From contig JAWXTP010000021.1 in the NCBI GenBank assembly GCA_044433415.1, forward strand, positions 1 through 32,146: 32,146 nucleotides of DNA, in the 5' to 3' direction. This document shows positions 13,595 to 21,955 of this stretch, one piece after another (the stretch's first letter is position 1; each line of letters opens with the position of its first letter). The stretch is from JAWXTP01 sp044433415. Lineage in GTDB: Bacteria > Bacteroidota > Bacteroidia > Bacteroidales > Rikenellaceae. The position numbers were made by a program, and so were the translations under genes. The notes beneath the pieces are model-generated. The model was given only the letters and a program-made list of their open reading frames with translations. It was not told where the DNA came from and searched no databases.

Positions 13595-16500
13595 ATGACA
13601 AAAGAAAAAAAATTTATCACTTGTGATGGTAACTACGCTGCTGCGCACATAGCTTATATGTTCAGTGAAGTAGCTTCAATTTATCCTATCACTCCATCGT
13701 CAACTATGGCAGAATATGTTGATGAGTGGTCAGCTAACGGTCGTAAAAATATCTTTGGACAACGTGTAAAAGTTGTTGAAATGCAAAGTGAAGCTGGTGC
13801 AGCAGGTGCTGTACACGGTTCTTTGCAATCTGGTGCTTTAACGACTACTTTTACTGCATCGCAGGGTCTACTTCTTATGATTCCTAACATGTATAAAATT
13901 GCTGGTGAGTTATTACCTGGTGTATTCCATGTTTCTGCTCGTGCATTAGCTGCACAAGCGCTTTCTATTTTTGGTGACCACTCAGACGTTATGTCAACTC
14001 GTCAAACAGGTTTTGCAATGTTGATGGCTGGTGGTGTTCAAGAAGTTATGGACTTATCTGCTGTTTCTCACCTTGTAACATTAAAATCTCGTGTTCCTTT
14101 TATGAACATTTTTGATGGTTTCCGTACTTCTCACGAGATTCAAAAAATTGAATGTTTAGAAATTGAAGACCTTGAGCATTTAGTAGATTTTGGTGCTATT
14201 AAATCTTTCCGCGAACGTGCTCTAAATCCAGAACACCCTGTAACTCGTGGTACAGCTCAAAACCCTGATATTTACTTCCAATCAAGAGAGGCTGCTAATA
14301 AATTCTATGATGCAGTTCCTGATATGGTAGCTGAATGTATGGATGAAATCAGTAAAATTACTGGTCGTACTTACGCTCCATTTACTTACTATGGTGCTGA
14401 GGATGCAGAAAATATTGTCATTGCAATGGGTTCTGCTACTGAGACTATTAAAGAAACTGTAGACTATCTTAACGCTAAAGGTGACAAAGTGGGTCTTCTT
14501 ACTGTTCACTTATATCGTCCTTTCTCTGCTAAACACTTTATGCAAACGTTACCAGCGAGCGTTAAGCGTATCTGCGTACTTGATCGTACTAAAGAGCCAG
14601 GTGCTAATGGTGATCCTTTATACTTAGACGTTATCGAGACACTTTACGGTAAAGAGAATGCTCCTTTAGTAGTTGGTGGTCGTTATGGCCTTTCTTCTAA
14701 AGATACAACTCCTGCACAAATCGTTTCTGTATTTGAAAACCTAAAAGCGAACGAGCCTAAGAACCAATTCACTGTAGGTATCGTTGATGATGTAACTTTC
14801 AAATCTCTACCTTTACTTCCAGAAATTAATCTTGGACACACAGGTTTATTTGAAGCTCGTTTCATTGGTTTAGGTTCTGATGGTACTGTAGGTGCTAACA
14901 AAAACTCTATCAAAATCATTGGTGAAACAACAAACAAATATTGTCAAGCATATTTCTCTTATGACTCTAAAAAGTCTGGTGGTTATACTTCATCTCACTT
15001 ACGTTTTGGTGATAACCCAATTAAGAGCCCATATCTTGTAACAACTCCTGACTTTGTTGCTTGTCACGTTCCTTCATACCTAGGTAAATATGACTTATTA
15101 AAAGGTCTTAAAGATGGTGGTACTTTCCTTCTAAATGCTGTTTGGGATGCTGAAACTACAATTAGCCACTTACCTAATGACATGAAAAAATACATGGCTG
15201 ACCATGATATTAACTTCTATATCATTAACGCTACAAAAATAGCTGCTGAATTAGGTCTTGGTTCTCGTACTAATACAATCATGCAAAGTGCGTTCTTCAA
15301 AGTTGCGGAGGTTATACCTTACGATGCTGCTGTTACAGCAATGAAGAAAGCTATCCTTAAATCTTACGGTAAAAAAGGTGAAGATATCGTTAACAAAAAC
15401 TACTCAGCTGTCGAGGCAGGTGCTGCAGTAACAAAAGTAGAAGTTGACAAAGCATGGTCTTCATTAGTTGTTGAAGAAGTTGAAGTTCATGATGTTCCTG
15501 AATTTATCGCTAAAGTTGTTGAGCCTGTTAATGCTCTTAAAGGTGATGATCTTCCTGTAAGTGTATTCAACGGAAGAGAAGATGGTACTTGGGATGCTGG
15601 TACTTCTCAATACGAGAAACGTGGTATCGCTGCATTTATCCCTGAATGGCAATCTGAAAACTGTATTCAATGTAACCAATGTGCTTACGTTTGTCCTCAC
15701 GCTGCAATTCGTCCTTTCTTATTAACAGAAGAAGAAGTTGCTGGTGCTCCTGAGGGAACTACAGTAGCTCCTGCAAACGGACCTTTCAAAGCCTACAAAT
15801 TCAAAATGCAAGTTAGTCCACTTGACTGTACAGGTTGTGGTAACTGTGCTAATATTTGTCCTTCTAAAGAGAAAGCTCTTGTTATGAAGCCTCTAGAGAG
15901 TCAAATGAAAGAAAAAGCTGCTTGGGAATATATGCATGGTGTTGTTGGTTATAAAGATACTGTTGCTGACAAAACTAAAACTGTTAAAAACTTACAATTT
16001 GCTCAACCATTATTTGAGTTCTCAGGAGCTTGTGCTGGTTGTGGTGAAACTCCTTATATCAAAAACATTACTCAACTATTTGGTGATAGAATGTTAGTTG
16101 CTAATGCTACAGGTTGCTCTTCAATCTATGGTGGTTCAGCTCCTTCTACTCCTTACTGTAAAAATGCTAAAGGTAAAGGTCCAGCTTGGGCTAACTCTTT
16201 ATTCGAAGACAATGCTGAGTTTGGTTTAGGTATTTACACAGGTGTTCAAACACTTAGAGAGCGTTTAGCTGAGATTATGACTGAAGCAATTGCAGACTGC
16301 ACTGTTTGTTGTGATGAGACTAAAGTTGCTATGGGAGAATGGCTTGCTGCTATGGATGATGCCGCAGGTTCTGAAGCTGCTACAGAAAAATTACTTCCTC
16401 TAGTTGAAGCTAGTACTTGTGATTATTGCAAAAAAATCGTTGAGCTTAAAGATTACTTAATCAAAAAATCTATGTGGATATTTGGTGGTGACGGTTGGGC

Positions 16501-17137
16501 TTATGATATAGGTTACGGTGGTCTAGACCATGTTATCGCATCGGGCGAGAACGTTAATATTCTTGTTATGGATACTGAGGTTTACTCTAACACAGGTGGT
16601 CAATCTTCTAAATCTACACCTATTGGTGCTGTAGCGAAGTTTGCTTCTGCTGGTAAGCGTATCCGTAAAAAAGATTTAGGTGCTATGGCTATGACTTATG
16701 GTTATGTATACGTTGCTCAAGTAGCTATGGGTGCTAATCATGCTCAATACCTAAGTGTTATCAAAGAAGCTGAGGCATTTGATGGTCCATCATTGATTAT
16801 CGCTTATGCTCCTTGTATCAACCACGGTATCAAGGGAGGTATGGGTATCAGTCAATTAACAGAGAAAAAAGCTGTTGAATGTGGTTACTGGCACTTATGG
16901 AGATATAATCCATCTCTAATTAGCGAAGGTAAAAACCCATTCAAGTTAGATTCTAAAGAACCTAACTGGGCTGAATTCCAAAACTTCATCGGTAACGAGG
17001 TACGTTACACTTCTTTATTAAAAGCATTCCCAGATGATGCTAAAGCATTATTTGAAGCGTCTGAAGAAAATGCAAAATGGCGTTTAGATACTTACAAACG
17101 TTTTAATGCAATGGATTACAGCAGTAAAGAAGAATAA
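13595..17137 (+). CDS. nifJ: Pyruvate:ferredoxin (flavodoxin) oxidoreductase
   Basis: Oxidises pyruvate to acetyl-CoA and CO2 and reduces ferredoxin or flavodoxin; it is a central enzyme of anaerobic fermentation. It is a single 1180-residue chain, the fused form. The N-terminal pyruvate domain begins with DGNYAAAHIAYMFSEVASIYPITPSS. Two 4Fe-4S clusters are carried by CIQCNQCAYVCP (from about 690) and CTGCGNCANICP (from about 745). CAGCGETPY (about 812) marks the third cluster region. The TPP domain has GDGWAYDIG (about 965) and NTGGQSSKSTPIG (about 998). Wobble-base use is more biased than in neighbours, as expected of a highly expressed gene. It has its own promoter and terminators. Its cofactor TPP is made by the thiL/thiD products encoded nearby. 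Confidence 0.98.
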   Translation: MTKEKKFITCDGNYAAAHIAYMFSEVASIYPITPSSTMAEYVDEWSANGRKNIFGQRVKVVEMQSEAGAAGAVHGSLQSGALTTTFTASQGLLLMIPNMYKIAGELLPGVFHVSARALAAQALSIFGDHSDVMSTRQTGFAMLMAGGVQEVMDLSAVSHLVTLKSRVPFMNIFDGFRTSHEIQKIECLEIEDLEHLVDFGAIKSFRERALNPEHPVTRGTAQNPDIYFQSREAANKFYDAVPDMVAECMDEISKITGRTYAPFTYYGAEDAENIVIAMGSATETIKETVDYLNAKGDKVGLLTVHLYRPFSAKHFMQTLPASVKRICVLDRTKEPGANGDPLYLDVIETLYGKENAPLVVGGRYGLSSKDTTPAQIVSVFENLKANEPKNQFTVGIVDDVTFKSLPLLPEINLGHTGLFEARFIGLGSDGTVGANKNSIKIIGETTNKYCQAYFSYDSKKSGGYTSSHLRFGDNPIKSPYLVTTPDFVACHVPSYLGKYDLLKGLKDGGTFLLNAVWDAETTISHLPNDMKKYMADHDINFYIINATKIAAELGLGSRTNTIMQSAFFKVAEVIPYDAAVTAMKKAILKSYGKKGEDIVNKNYSAVEAGAAVTKVEVDKAWSSLVVEEVEVHDVPEFIAKVVEPVNALKGDDLPVSVFNGREDGTWDAGTSQYEKRGIAAFIPEWQSENCIQCNQCAYVCPHAAIRPFLLTEEEVAGAPEGTTVAPANGPFKAYKFKMQVSPLDCTGCGNCANICPSKEKALVMKPLESQMKEKAAWEYMHGVVGYKDTVADKTKTVKNLQFAQPLFEFSGACAGCGETPYIKNITQLFGDRMLVANATGCSSIYGGSAPSTPYCKNAKGKGPAWANSLFEDNAEFGLGIYTGVQTLRERLAEIMTEAIADCTVCCDETKVAMGEWLAAMDDAAGSEAATEKLLPLVEASTCDYCKKIVELKDYLIKKSMWIFGGDGWAYDIGYGGLDHVIASGENVNILVMDTEVYSNTGGQSSKSTPIGAVAKFASAGKRIRKKDLGAMAMTYGYVYVAQVAMGANHAQYLSVIKEAEAFDGPSLIIAYAPCINHGIKGGMGISQLTEKKAVECGYWHLWRYNPSLISEGKNPFKLDSKEPNWAEFQNFIGNEVRYTSLLKAFPDDAKALFEASEENAKWRLDTYKRFNAMDYSSKEE

Positions 17138-17167
17138 AAGTGAATTTAACTAGATTTTAATATTATT

Positions 17168-17204
17168 GATAGGTGTTGTGAAGTTTTTACTTGCAGCACC
17201 TATC
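17168..17204 (+). terminator. Long hairpin after nifJ
   Basis: GATAGGTGTTG (17168-17178) pairs with CAGCACCTATC (17194-17204) with one G-T pair, and a further inner stem closes a TTTTT loop. It lies 30 bases past the stop. No T run follows, so it may stabilise the mRNA end rather than terminate. GATAGGTG also echoes the 7-bp repeat unit. Confidence 0.55.
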
Positions 17205-17229
17205 TTGCTAATATATATATAGAACTTGT

Positions 17230-17255
17230 AGAACTCCCCTTTAGAGGAGTTTTAT
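17230..17255 (+). terminator. nifJ intrinsic terminator
   Basis: AACTCC (17232-17237) pairs with GGAGTT (17246-17251), followed by TTAT. This is the only full hairpin form of the AGAACTCCCCTT motif, which recurs as a half-site after three other plus-strand genes. Confidence 0.6.
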
Positions 17256-17292
17256 ATGTTTTCTAAAAGTATTAATGTAAAAAAATGAAATT

Positions 17293-17745
17293 ATGAAAAA
17301 GTTTTTAACAGCTATTGTAGCTATGTTTTTAGTAATGTGTTCGTTAAAAGTTCAAGCACAAGATTATAATTATGCGTTAGGTTTAAGTTTAGGAGGTAAT
17401 TTTGGTGTAAATGCTAAAGTTAAGATGTCTAATACATCGGCAATTGAAGGAGGCTTTGATTTTACAAAATCTCATAATGCAACTAACTTTTATGCTGTTT
17501 GGCAATATCATTTAGAATTAGTATCTGGGTTATATGGTTATGCAGGTGGTGGTGCCAATATTGGTTTCGCTTCTTGTGATAGTTGTAATTCTAGTTTCAA
17601 TTTAGGTATTGATCCAAATTTAGGAATTGAATATAAATTTGCAGGTGCACCCATTGCTCTAGGTTTAGATTATAGACCATCGATTAATATAATAGGTACA
17701 TCACTTTATTCAAATGCTTCATTAAAAATAAGATATACTTTCTAG
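17293..17745 (+). CDS. Small exported outer-membrane beta-barrel-like protein
   Basis: A 150-residue protein with a clear signal peptide (about 1-22, ending KVQAQ). The mature part alternates polar and hydrophobic residues and is rich in Gly, Asn and Tyr. It has short strand-like blocks (YALGLSLGGNFGVNAKVKM, AVWQYHLELVSGLYGYAGGG, LGIEYKFAGAPIALGLDYRP) and ends in IRYTF, the terminal Phe being a typical outer-membrane barrel signal. The length fits an 8-strand barrel. CDSC in the middle could form a disulfide. The specific function is unknown. It is 155 bases after nifJ and 23 before the DUF2148 gene; its stop codon is the TAG of a TAGAACTCCCC motif. Confidence 0.7.
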   Translation: MKKFLTAIVAMFLVMCSLKVQAQDYNYALGLSLGGNFGVNAKVKMSNTSAIEGGFDFTKSHNATNFYAVWQYHLELVSGLYGYAGGGANIGFASCDSCNSSFNLGIDPNLGIEYKFAGAPIALGLDYRPSINIIGTSLYSNASLKIRYTF

Positions 17746-17768
17746 AACTCCCCTTAAGATTTATATAT

Positions 17769-18296
17769 ATGATTTACAACGAAAGAACAGAACGCGAAAG
17801 TCACGTTTTAAATATTGCGCGTCAACTAATGACAGCAGCGCGTACTGCACCTAAGGCTAAAGGTGTTGATTCAATTGAGGCTGTAACAATTACAGGTGAG
17901 GATATAAGGTCTTTAGCAAATGCTATGAGAGTAGAAGCTGAAGAGCGTGGATTTGGATTTTTTGTAAGAGATGCAGGAAATATAGAACAAGCGGAAGCAG
18001 TAGTGTTAATAGGCGTAAAAGATGCTGTACAGTCTCTAAATTGCGGTTATTGTGGCTATCCTACATGTGCTGAGAAGTTGTCAAACCCTATGGCTACTTG
18101 TACTGTTACTCAAGCTGATTTAGGTATTGCTGTAGGATCTGCTGCTGCAACAGCATCTGACTTGCGTGTTGATACTAGAGTGTTGTTTTCTGCTGGTATA
18201 GTGGCGTTAAATCAGGGTTTGTTAGAAGGTTGCCGTGTAGCCTATGCAATTCCTATTAGTGTCAAGGCAAAGAATCCTTTCTTTGATAGGAAGTAG
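17769..18296 (+). CDS. DUF2148 ferredoxin-domain protein
   Basis: A 175-residue cytoplasmic protein of an uncharacterised family seen mostly in anaerobes. The N-terminal part (ESHVLNIARQLMTAARTAPK) is conserved in the family. CGYCGYPTCAEK (about 96-107) and a further Cys in MATCTVT (about 115) give a four-cysteine set that suggests an iron-sulfur cluster. The C-terminal helices (DLGIAVGSAAATASDL, LFSAGIVAL) look like part of a compact redox protein. It follows nifJ and the barrel gene in the same orientation, so a link to ferredoxin-dependent metabolism is possible but unproven. A hairpin follows the stop codon. Confidence 0.85.
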   Translation: MIYNERTERESHVLNIARQLMTAARTAPKAKGVDSIEAVTITGEDIRSLANAMRVEAEERGFGFFVRDAGNIEQAEAVVLIGVKDAVQSLNCGYCGYPTCAEKLSNPMATCTVTQADLGIAVGSAAATASDLRVDTRVLFSAGIVALNQGLLEGCRVAYAIPISVKAKNPFFDRK

Positions 18297-18300
18297 AAGG

Positions 18301-18328
18301 GATATTTAGGCAAGGAGTGCCTAATATC
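18301..18328 (+). terminator. Hairpin after the DUF2148 gene
   Basis: GATATTTAGGCA (18301-18312) pairs with TGCCTAATATC (18318-18328), with one bulged base and an AGGAG loop. It lies 4 bases past the stop. There is no strong T run after it, so termination is likely but not certain. Confidence 0.55.
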
Positions 18329-18356
18329 TATAGAGTGGTATATAGCCCAAAATAAA

Positions 18357-18386
18357 AAGGTCATAGGAGTAATCTCCTGTGACCTT
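18357..18386 (-). terminator. Terminator of the thiL operon
   Basis: AAGGTCATAGGAG (18357-18369), a TAAT loop and CTCCTGTGACCTT (18374-18386) form a nearly perfect 13-base stem. Read on the minus strand it is followed by TTTTTATTTT. It ends the lipoprotein transcript, and may also stop the converging DUF2148 transcript. Confidence 0.8.
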
Positions 18387-18417
18387 CAACTCTTTTAATC
18401 CTTATGTTTAACGCTGT

Positions 18418-19338
18418 TTATAAGCCTTTTGTAACAGATGTTATATTATACGTATTACTAGAATTGTTATCTGCTGACACGCTAATAGTAGTACAAATTT
18501 TGCTATCACTTGCCAAAAGTGCATATACATTCAAAGAAACTATATCTTTGCTTAAGACAGCATTGCTGATTACGTTTTTATGTTCTGTTTTTGTCAAGTT
18601 TGTGCCAGCCTCAAATTCTGTTACTGCATCCAATACTTTTTGTGTAGGTTTATACCCGTCCCTATATGATACTGAGAATTTTAAAGTTGATTGATCTAGG
18701 TTCTTTTTGTCATCAATTGCGTATTTCTTAGTTAGGTAACCATAGGCTGCTCCTTCTATGTTGCTTGTTTTGACTTCTATTTGAGTTCCAGAAACCAATG
18801 CGCTACTAGAAAATGCAAAGTAGTAGGTTGCATCATTTGTGCTTCTGTAATAGCAGTTTCCGTCATTAGGTAGAGGGGTTAAATCAGGGTTTTCTTCCAA
18901 TACAGATTTCTTTGTTTGGCCAATTAAACAGTTTAAGAAATGAGATTTAAATACATTTACATAACAAGAATCTTTTTTATAAAATGTTTCGTTGTTTATG
19001 ATGTATCTGTATTCAAACCCTATTTTATAAGTGCCAACTGTAGACCAACTAGTAGAGAAGCTAGAGTTATTCCCATTAAATTCACCTGCATGTAACGCCT
19101 CAGAAAATAACGATGCGGGGTCTTCTTTTGACCAGTATATTTGATCAAGTTCAGAAGCAGGTTTGTTAACAGTAATTGGAATTTTGAAGGTTACTACTTG
19201 TCCAGTAACTATATTTAAACCCTTGTCAGAGCTTATTTTGCCAATTTTTGCCGAATCTGTGGTGCTAGTTTCTCCTAAGCAGCTAAACAAAGTAGTAGTT
19301 GCAAAAAGAATCGTGGTAAGTTTGCTTAATGTTTTCAT
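18418..19338 (-). CDS. Predicted lipoprotein of unknown function
   Basis: I do not recognise this 306-residue family. The N-terminus is a lipoprotein signal (KLTTILFATTTLFSC) with Cys20 as the probable lipidated residue. The next residues, LGETSTTDS, are polar, as expected for a tethered linker. The rest is soluble, with strand-like segments in the first half that may form an Ig-like domain (about 40-130, including VVTFKIPITV and GTYKIGFEYRYIIN). A second half has Tyr-rich strands (NDATYYFAFSSSA). It is the last gene of the thiL-thiD-divIC-like run, 43 bases after its neighbour. It probably sits in the inner or outer membrane, facing the periplasm or surface. Confidence 0.7.
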   Translation of the reverse strand: MKTLSKLTTILFATTTLFSCLGETSTTDSAKIGKISSDKGLNIVTGQVVTFKIPITVNKPASELDQIYWSKEDPASLFSEALHAGEFNGNNSSFSTSWSTVGTYKIGFEYRYIINNETFYKKDSCYVNVFKSHFLNCLIGQTKKSVLEENPDLTPLPNDGNCYYRSTNDATYYFAFSSSALVSGTQIEVKTSNIEGAAYGYLTKKYAIDDKKNLDQSTLKFSVSYRDGYKPTQKVLDAVTEFEAGTNLTKTEHKNVISNAVLSKDIVSLNVYALLASDSKICTTISVSADNNSSNTYNITSVTKGL

Positions 19339-19381
19339 CCTTATAAGTAATAAATGTTTTTATAAATCCACAAATCGTGAA

Positions 19382-20077
19382 TTAGTTAGAAGGTGTAAAT
19401 GTTGTAGTATCAATTTTTTCAGGTTCTACAATAAAAACATCTTCGTCTTCAGCTCTATAATAGAAGTGTTCACGTACGTATTTTTCAAGAAATTTATCAT
19501 CATTTTTTATACGTTCTATAGTTAGGCTATCCTTATGTATTTCTTTTAATAGGCTGTCTCGTTCTATTTTATTAGCTTTAAGTCTATTGGTAAGAGCTTG
19601 TTTGTACATAATGTTATTATTTTCTGCGAAGAATAACATAAAAATGAAAATGATAAGAGCTATAGTGCAAAGTTGAAAGTTTGTGAATAGCTCGATATTT
19701 TTAAATTTAGATTTTTTCACTGTATCTTCTCTAAGCTCTTCTTCAGGGACTTCTTTTTCTGTAGTCTCTTTGTCGTCTTTTTTAGTGAAGACTTCTGCTT
19801 TCTTACTTATTGTACTCCTTTTGTTGTCGTTGTTACTTGTAGTTTCTTTTCTTTTCGCTGAATTTTGATTGCTTCTTTTTGTTATTATCTCAGGTTTTTT
19901 GTCATCCTCAAAATCCTTGATTTTTTTGTCATCTTCTGCTCTTCTTATCAGCTCGTTTATTGTGCTATTGTTGTTTCTATTGCTATATAAATCATTAATA
20001 CTTCCGTACTGACGATTCGTAATGAAAGGCTCGTTTGATGTGCCTAATTCGTCTTTTTTTGATTTTTTAAATTTCAT
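19382..20077 (-). CDS. DivIC/FtsB-like septum formation initiator with long N-terminal extension
   Basis: A 231-residue single-pass membrane protein. The last 100 residues fit the FtsB/DivIC family: one transmembrane helix (about 134-152, LCTIALIIFIFMLFFAE), then a coiled-coil heptad stretch (about 158-195). A terminal block reads LEKYVREHFYYRAEDEDVFI, the family's conserved YxRE-x-FYxxxxDE-like end. FtsB/DivIC works with FtsL and FtsQ in the divisome. The cytoplasmic N-terminus of about 130 residues is highly charged (Lys/Asn/Glu-rich) and probably disordered. It is much longer than in typical DivIC, which has about 20-40 residues there. It lies 17 bases after thiD in the same transcript. 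Confidence 0.75.
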   Translation of the reverse strand: MKFKKSKKDELGTSNEPFITNRQYGSINDLYSNRNNNSTINELIRRAEDDKKIKDFEDDKKPEIITKRSNQNSAKRKETTSNNDNKRSTISKKAEVFTKKDDKETTEKEVPEEELREDTVKKSKFKNIELFTNFQLCTIALIIFIFMLFFAENNNIMYKQALTNRLKANKIERDSLLKEIHKDSLTIERIKNDDKFLEKYVREHFYYRAEDEDVFIVEPEKIDTTTFTPSN

Positions 20078-20094
20078 GAGTTTAGACGATTATT

Positions 20095-20910
20095 TTATTT
20101 AACTAAATGGTATAAAGGTCCGAATCCTTCTCCCCAATATATGTTTTTAGAGTCATCTATAGCTAGATGTAATAGCTTTTCTGCTGAATCTACTGCAATA
20201 TCAAGTTTTTCTCCTTTTGTTAAAAAAGCAGCGATATAACTTGATAGAGAGCATCCTGTGCCATGAGTGTTTTTAGTGTCTACTTTTTTGTAGGCAAATT
20301 CATATTCTTTTTGTTCTTTAAAGTTGTACAAAATGTCAGTAAGGTATGCGCTTTCAAGATGACCTGCTTTTAAAAGAACATTTTGAGCTTTTAATTTTTC
20401 TAAAACTTTAGCAGTATTTGAAAAGTCATCTAAGTTGTTTATTTTCGATGAGCTTATAAATTCAACCTCTGGTATATTTGGTGTTACAAGCGTTGCAAGA
20501 GGTAAAAGATGTTTTATGATGTAATTTATGGTGTCATTGTCTACAAGTGTGCATCCCGATGTTGAAATCATAACAGGGTCTACCACAATGTTATGGACCT
20601 TATATTTTTTTATCGCATCACAAACTACAGCTACTATTTCTTTTGTGGGCAACATGCCTGTTTTTATCGCTACAACATTCATATCTGTCATAACTGCATC
20701 TATTTGAGCTTTTACTTGCTCGGCTGTAAGGTTAAAAACACCAACTACACCCATAGTATTTTGTGCTGTAACAGAAGTGATTGCTGTTGCACAATAAACC
20801 CCTGCGGCAGCTGCACTTTTAATATCAGCCTGTATTCCAGCACCTGCTGAAGAATCGCTACCAGCTATTGATAGCATAATAGGTATTTTCCCTGTTTTAT
20901 TTGTGAACAT
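20095..20910 (-). CDS. thiD: Hydroxymethylpyrimidine/phosphomethylpyrimidine kinase
   Basis: Phosphorylates HMP and HMP-phosphate to HMP-PP for thiamine synthesis and salvage. Ribokinase-like fold: IPIMLSIAGSDSSAGAGIQA at the start (substrate/ATP region), then KTGMLPT, VVDPVMISTSG (about 108-118 by this start) and the anion-hole motif NTHGTGCSLSS. The frame stays open to an upstream ATG at 20943. The start at 20910 (MFTNKTGK) gives a normal 271-residue length and overlaps thiL by only 14 bases, so I prefer it. No thiE or thiM is fused to it. Cotranscription with thiL indicates a thiamine pyrophosphate operon. Confidence 0.93.
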   Translation of the reverse strand: MFTNKTGKIPIMLSIAGSDSSAGAGIQADIKSAAAAGVYCATAITSVTAQNTMGVVGVFNLTAEQVKAQIDAVMTDMNVVAIKTGMLPTKEIVAVVCDAIKKYKVHNIVVDPVMISTSGCTLVDNDTINYIIKHLLPLATLVTPNIPEVEFISSSKINNLDDFSNTAKVLEKLKAQNVLLKAGHLESAYLTDILYNFKEQKEYEFAYKKVDTKNTHGTGCSLSSYIAAFLTKGEKLDIAVDSAEKLLHLAIDDSKNIYWGEGFGPLYHLVK

Positions 20911-21901
20911 AACCTTTAAATTTTTTATGTGTATCTTGACCATTTAACATCCATTTAACAGATCCCACATCATTTGTGATGACTCCTATAGGATAAAAAT
21001 GAGTTTTAAAATGTTTGCTATATGCTTTCTTTACAGCTTTATATTTGTCAGCAGAGATAGTAAAGAGAGGGGAGTATTCCTCACCTCCACAAAGAGCTAG
21101 TTCAATGGCGTCCCAACCTTTGTCATAACATATATCTTCAATGAAGGGCATTATAGGGAGCTTGTCACAAAATATCTTAGCTCCACAGTTAGAAAGATTT
21201 AAGATGTGTCTTAGGTCCTTTGCTATTCCGTCAGATATATCCATCATTGCAGTAACACCTTCTTGTTTAGCAAGAAATTGCGCTTCATTACCGTATAGAG
21301 GAGGGTGGGTATGGTATTTTATTGCTTGTAGCTCGTCTTCTGAAAACAGTATAGACTTGTTGTCTAGCAATAGATTTAGTCCAACACCGCTAGCTGCTAA
21401 GGGAGCACATGCAACAATAATATCTCCATCTGCTGCACCGCTACGTCTTTTAATATCAGCAGTTTTTATTTTGCCTATAGCTGTAATTGTTATAGTTGTA
21501 GCATGTTTTGATAGAGTAGTATCGCCGCCTAATAGAGGAGTGTCTTCTTTTTTTGAAAGAGAGTGATAACCTTTCAAAAAATCGTCTACCCATTCTTGTG
21601 ATAAGTCTTTTTTCAGTGCAAAAGATAAAAAAGTACATAGGGGACTAGCGCCCATTGCGAAAATATCACTTAAATTTGAAGCGAGTGATTTGTATCCTAA
21701 ATCGTAAGCGGAGATTTTGTCTTTTAGGAAGTGTGTCGATTCTGTAAGGGTATCAGTTGTAATAACTAATGATTCTGAATCGTTTAGGGGTATAACAGCA
21801 CAGTCGTCTGATATTCCTTCCATATTTTTGGGAGAAATATCAGAAAATAAAGATTGTATGCTATTAATTATGCGAAGTTCGTCTAATTTTTTTGTACTCA
21901 T
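20897..21901 (-). CDS. thiL: Thiamine-monophosphate kinase
   Basis: Phosphorylates thiamine monophosphate to the active cofactor thiamine pyrophosphate. It is 334 residues long, as usual for ThiL of the PurM/AIR-synthase superfamily. Motifs seen are GISDDCAVIP (about 29-38), TTDTLTESTHFL (about 49-60), YKSLASNLSDIFAMGA (magnesium-binding aspartates), LLGGDTT and MMDISDGIAKDL. It heads the minus-strand operon thiL-thiD-divIC-like-lipoprotein; its stop overlaps the thiD start. A well-placed promoter lies just upstream (21922-21953), leaving a leader of about 15 bases. No TPP riboswitch is visible in so short a leader. Confidence 0.95.
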   Translation of the reverse strand: MSTKKLDELRIINSIQSLFSDISPKNMEGISDDCAVIPLNDSESLVITTDTLTESTHFLKDKISAYDLGYKSLASNLSDIFAMGASPLCTFLSFALKKDLSQEWVDDFLKGYHSLSKKEDTPLLGGDTTLSKHATTITITAIGKIKTADIKRRSGAADGDIIVACAPLAASGVGLNLLLDNKSILFSEDELQAIKYHTHPPLYGNEAQFLAKQEGVTAMMDISDGIAKDLRHILNLSNCGAKIFCDKLPIMPFIEDICYDKGWDAIELALCGGEEYSPLFTISADKYKAVKKAYSKHFKTHFYPIGVITNDVGSVKWMLNGQDTHKKFKGYVHK

Positions 21902-21921
21902 TTTTTTACGTTATATTAATA

Positions 21922-21953
21922 CAAATATACAAAAAAAATATTATCTTTGCTAA
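21922..21953 (-). promoter_or_regulatory. thiL operon promoter
   Basis: On the minus strand, TTAG (21950-21953), a 20-base spacer and TATATTTG (21922-21929) match the Bacteroidota promoter; the -7 element is perfect. A plus-strand -7 element, TATCTTTG (21942-21949), lies inside the spacer, so divergent polymerases would compete. Confidence 0.6.
21942..21949 (+). promoter_or_regulatory. Plus-strand -7 element facing aroQ
   Basis: TATCTTTG is a perfect TAnnTTTG, identical to the nifJ element at 13472. It points at aroQ, but about 400 bases, including the nested inverted-repeat element, lie between. It may be the original aroQ promoter, separated from the gene by insertion. Confidence 0.4.
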
Positions 21954-21955
21954 CT

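Noticed and set aside
13681..15700. Several minus-strand frames within nifJ
   Set aside because: They are shadows of a highly biased coding sequence. No start context or family features.
18404..18694. 96-codon plus-strand frame
   Set aside because: Antisense to the lipoprotein gene, which has a clear lipobox and operon context. The product shows no recognisable pattern.
21902..21921. TPP riboswitch ahead of thiL
   Set aside because: The predicted leader is only about 15 bases and the upstream sequence has no THI-box-like elements.
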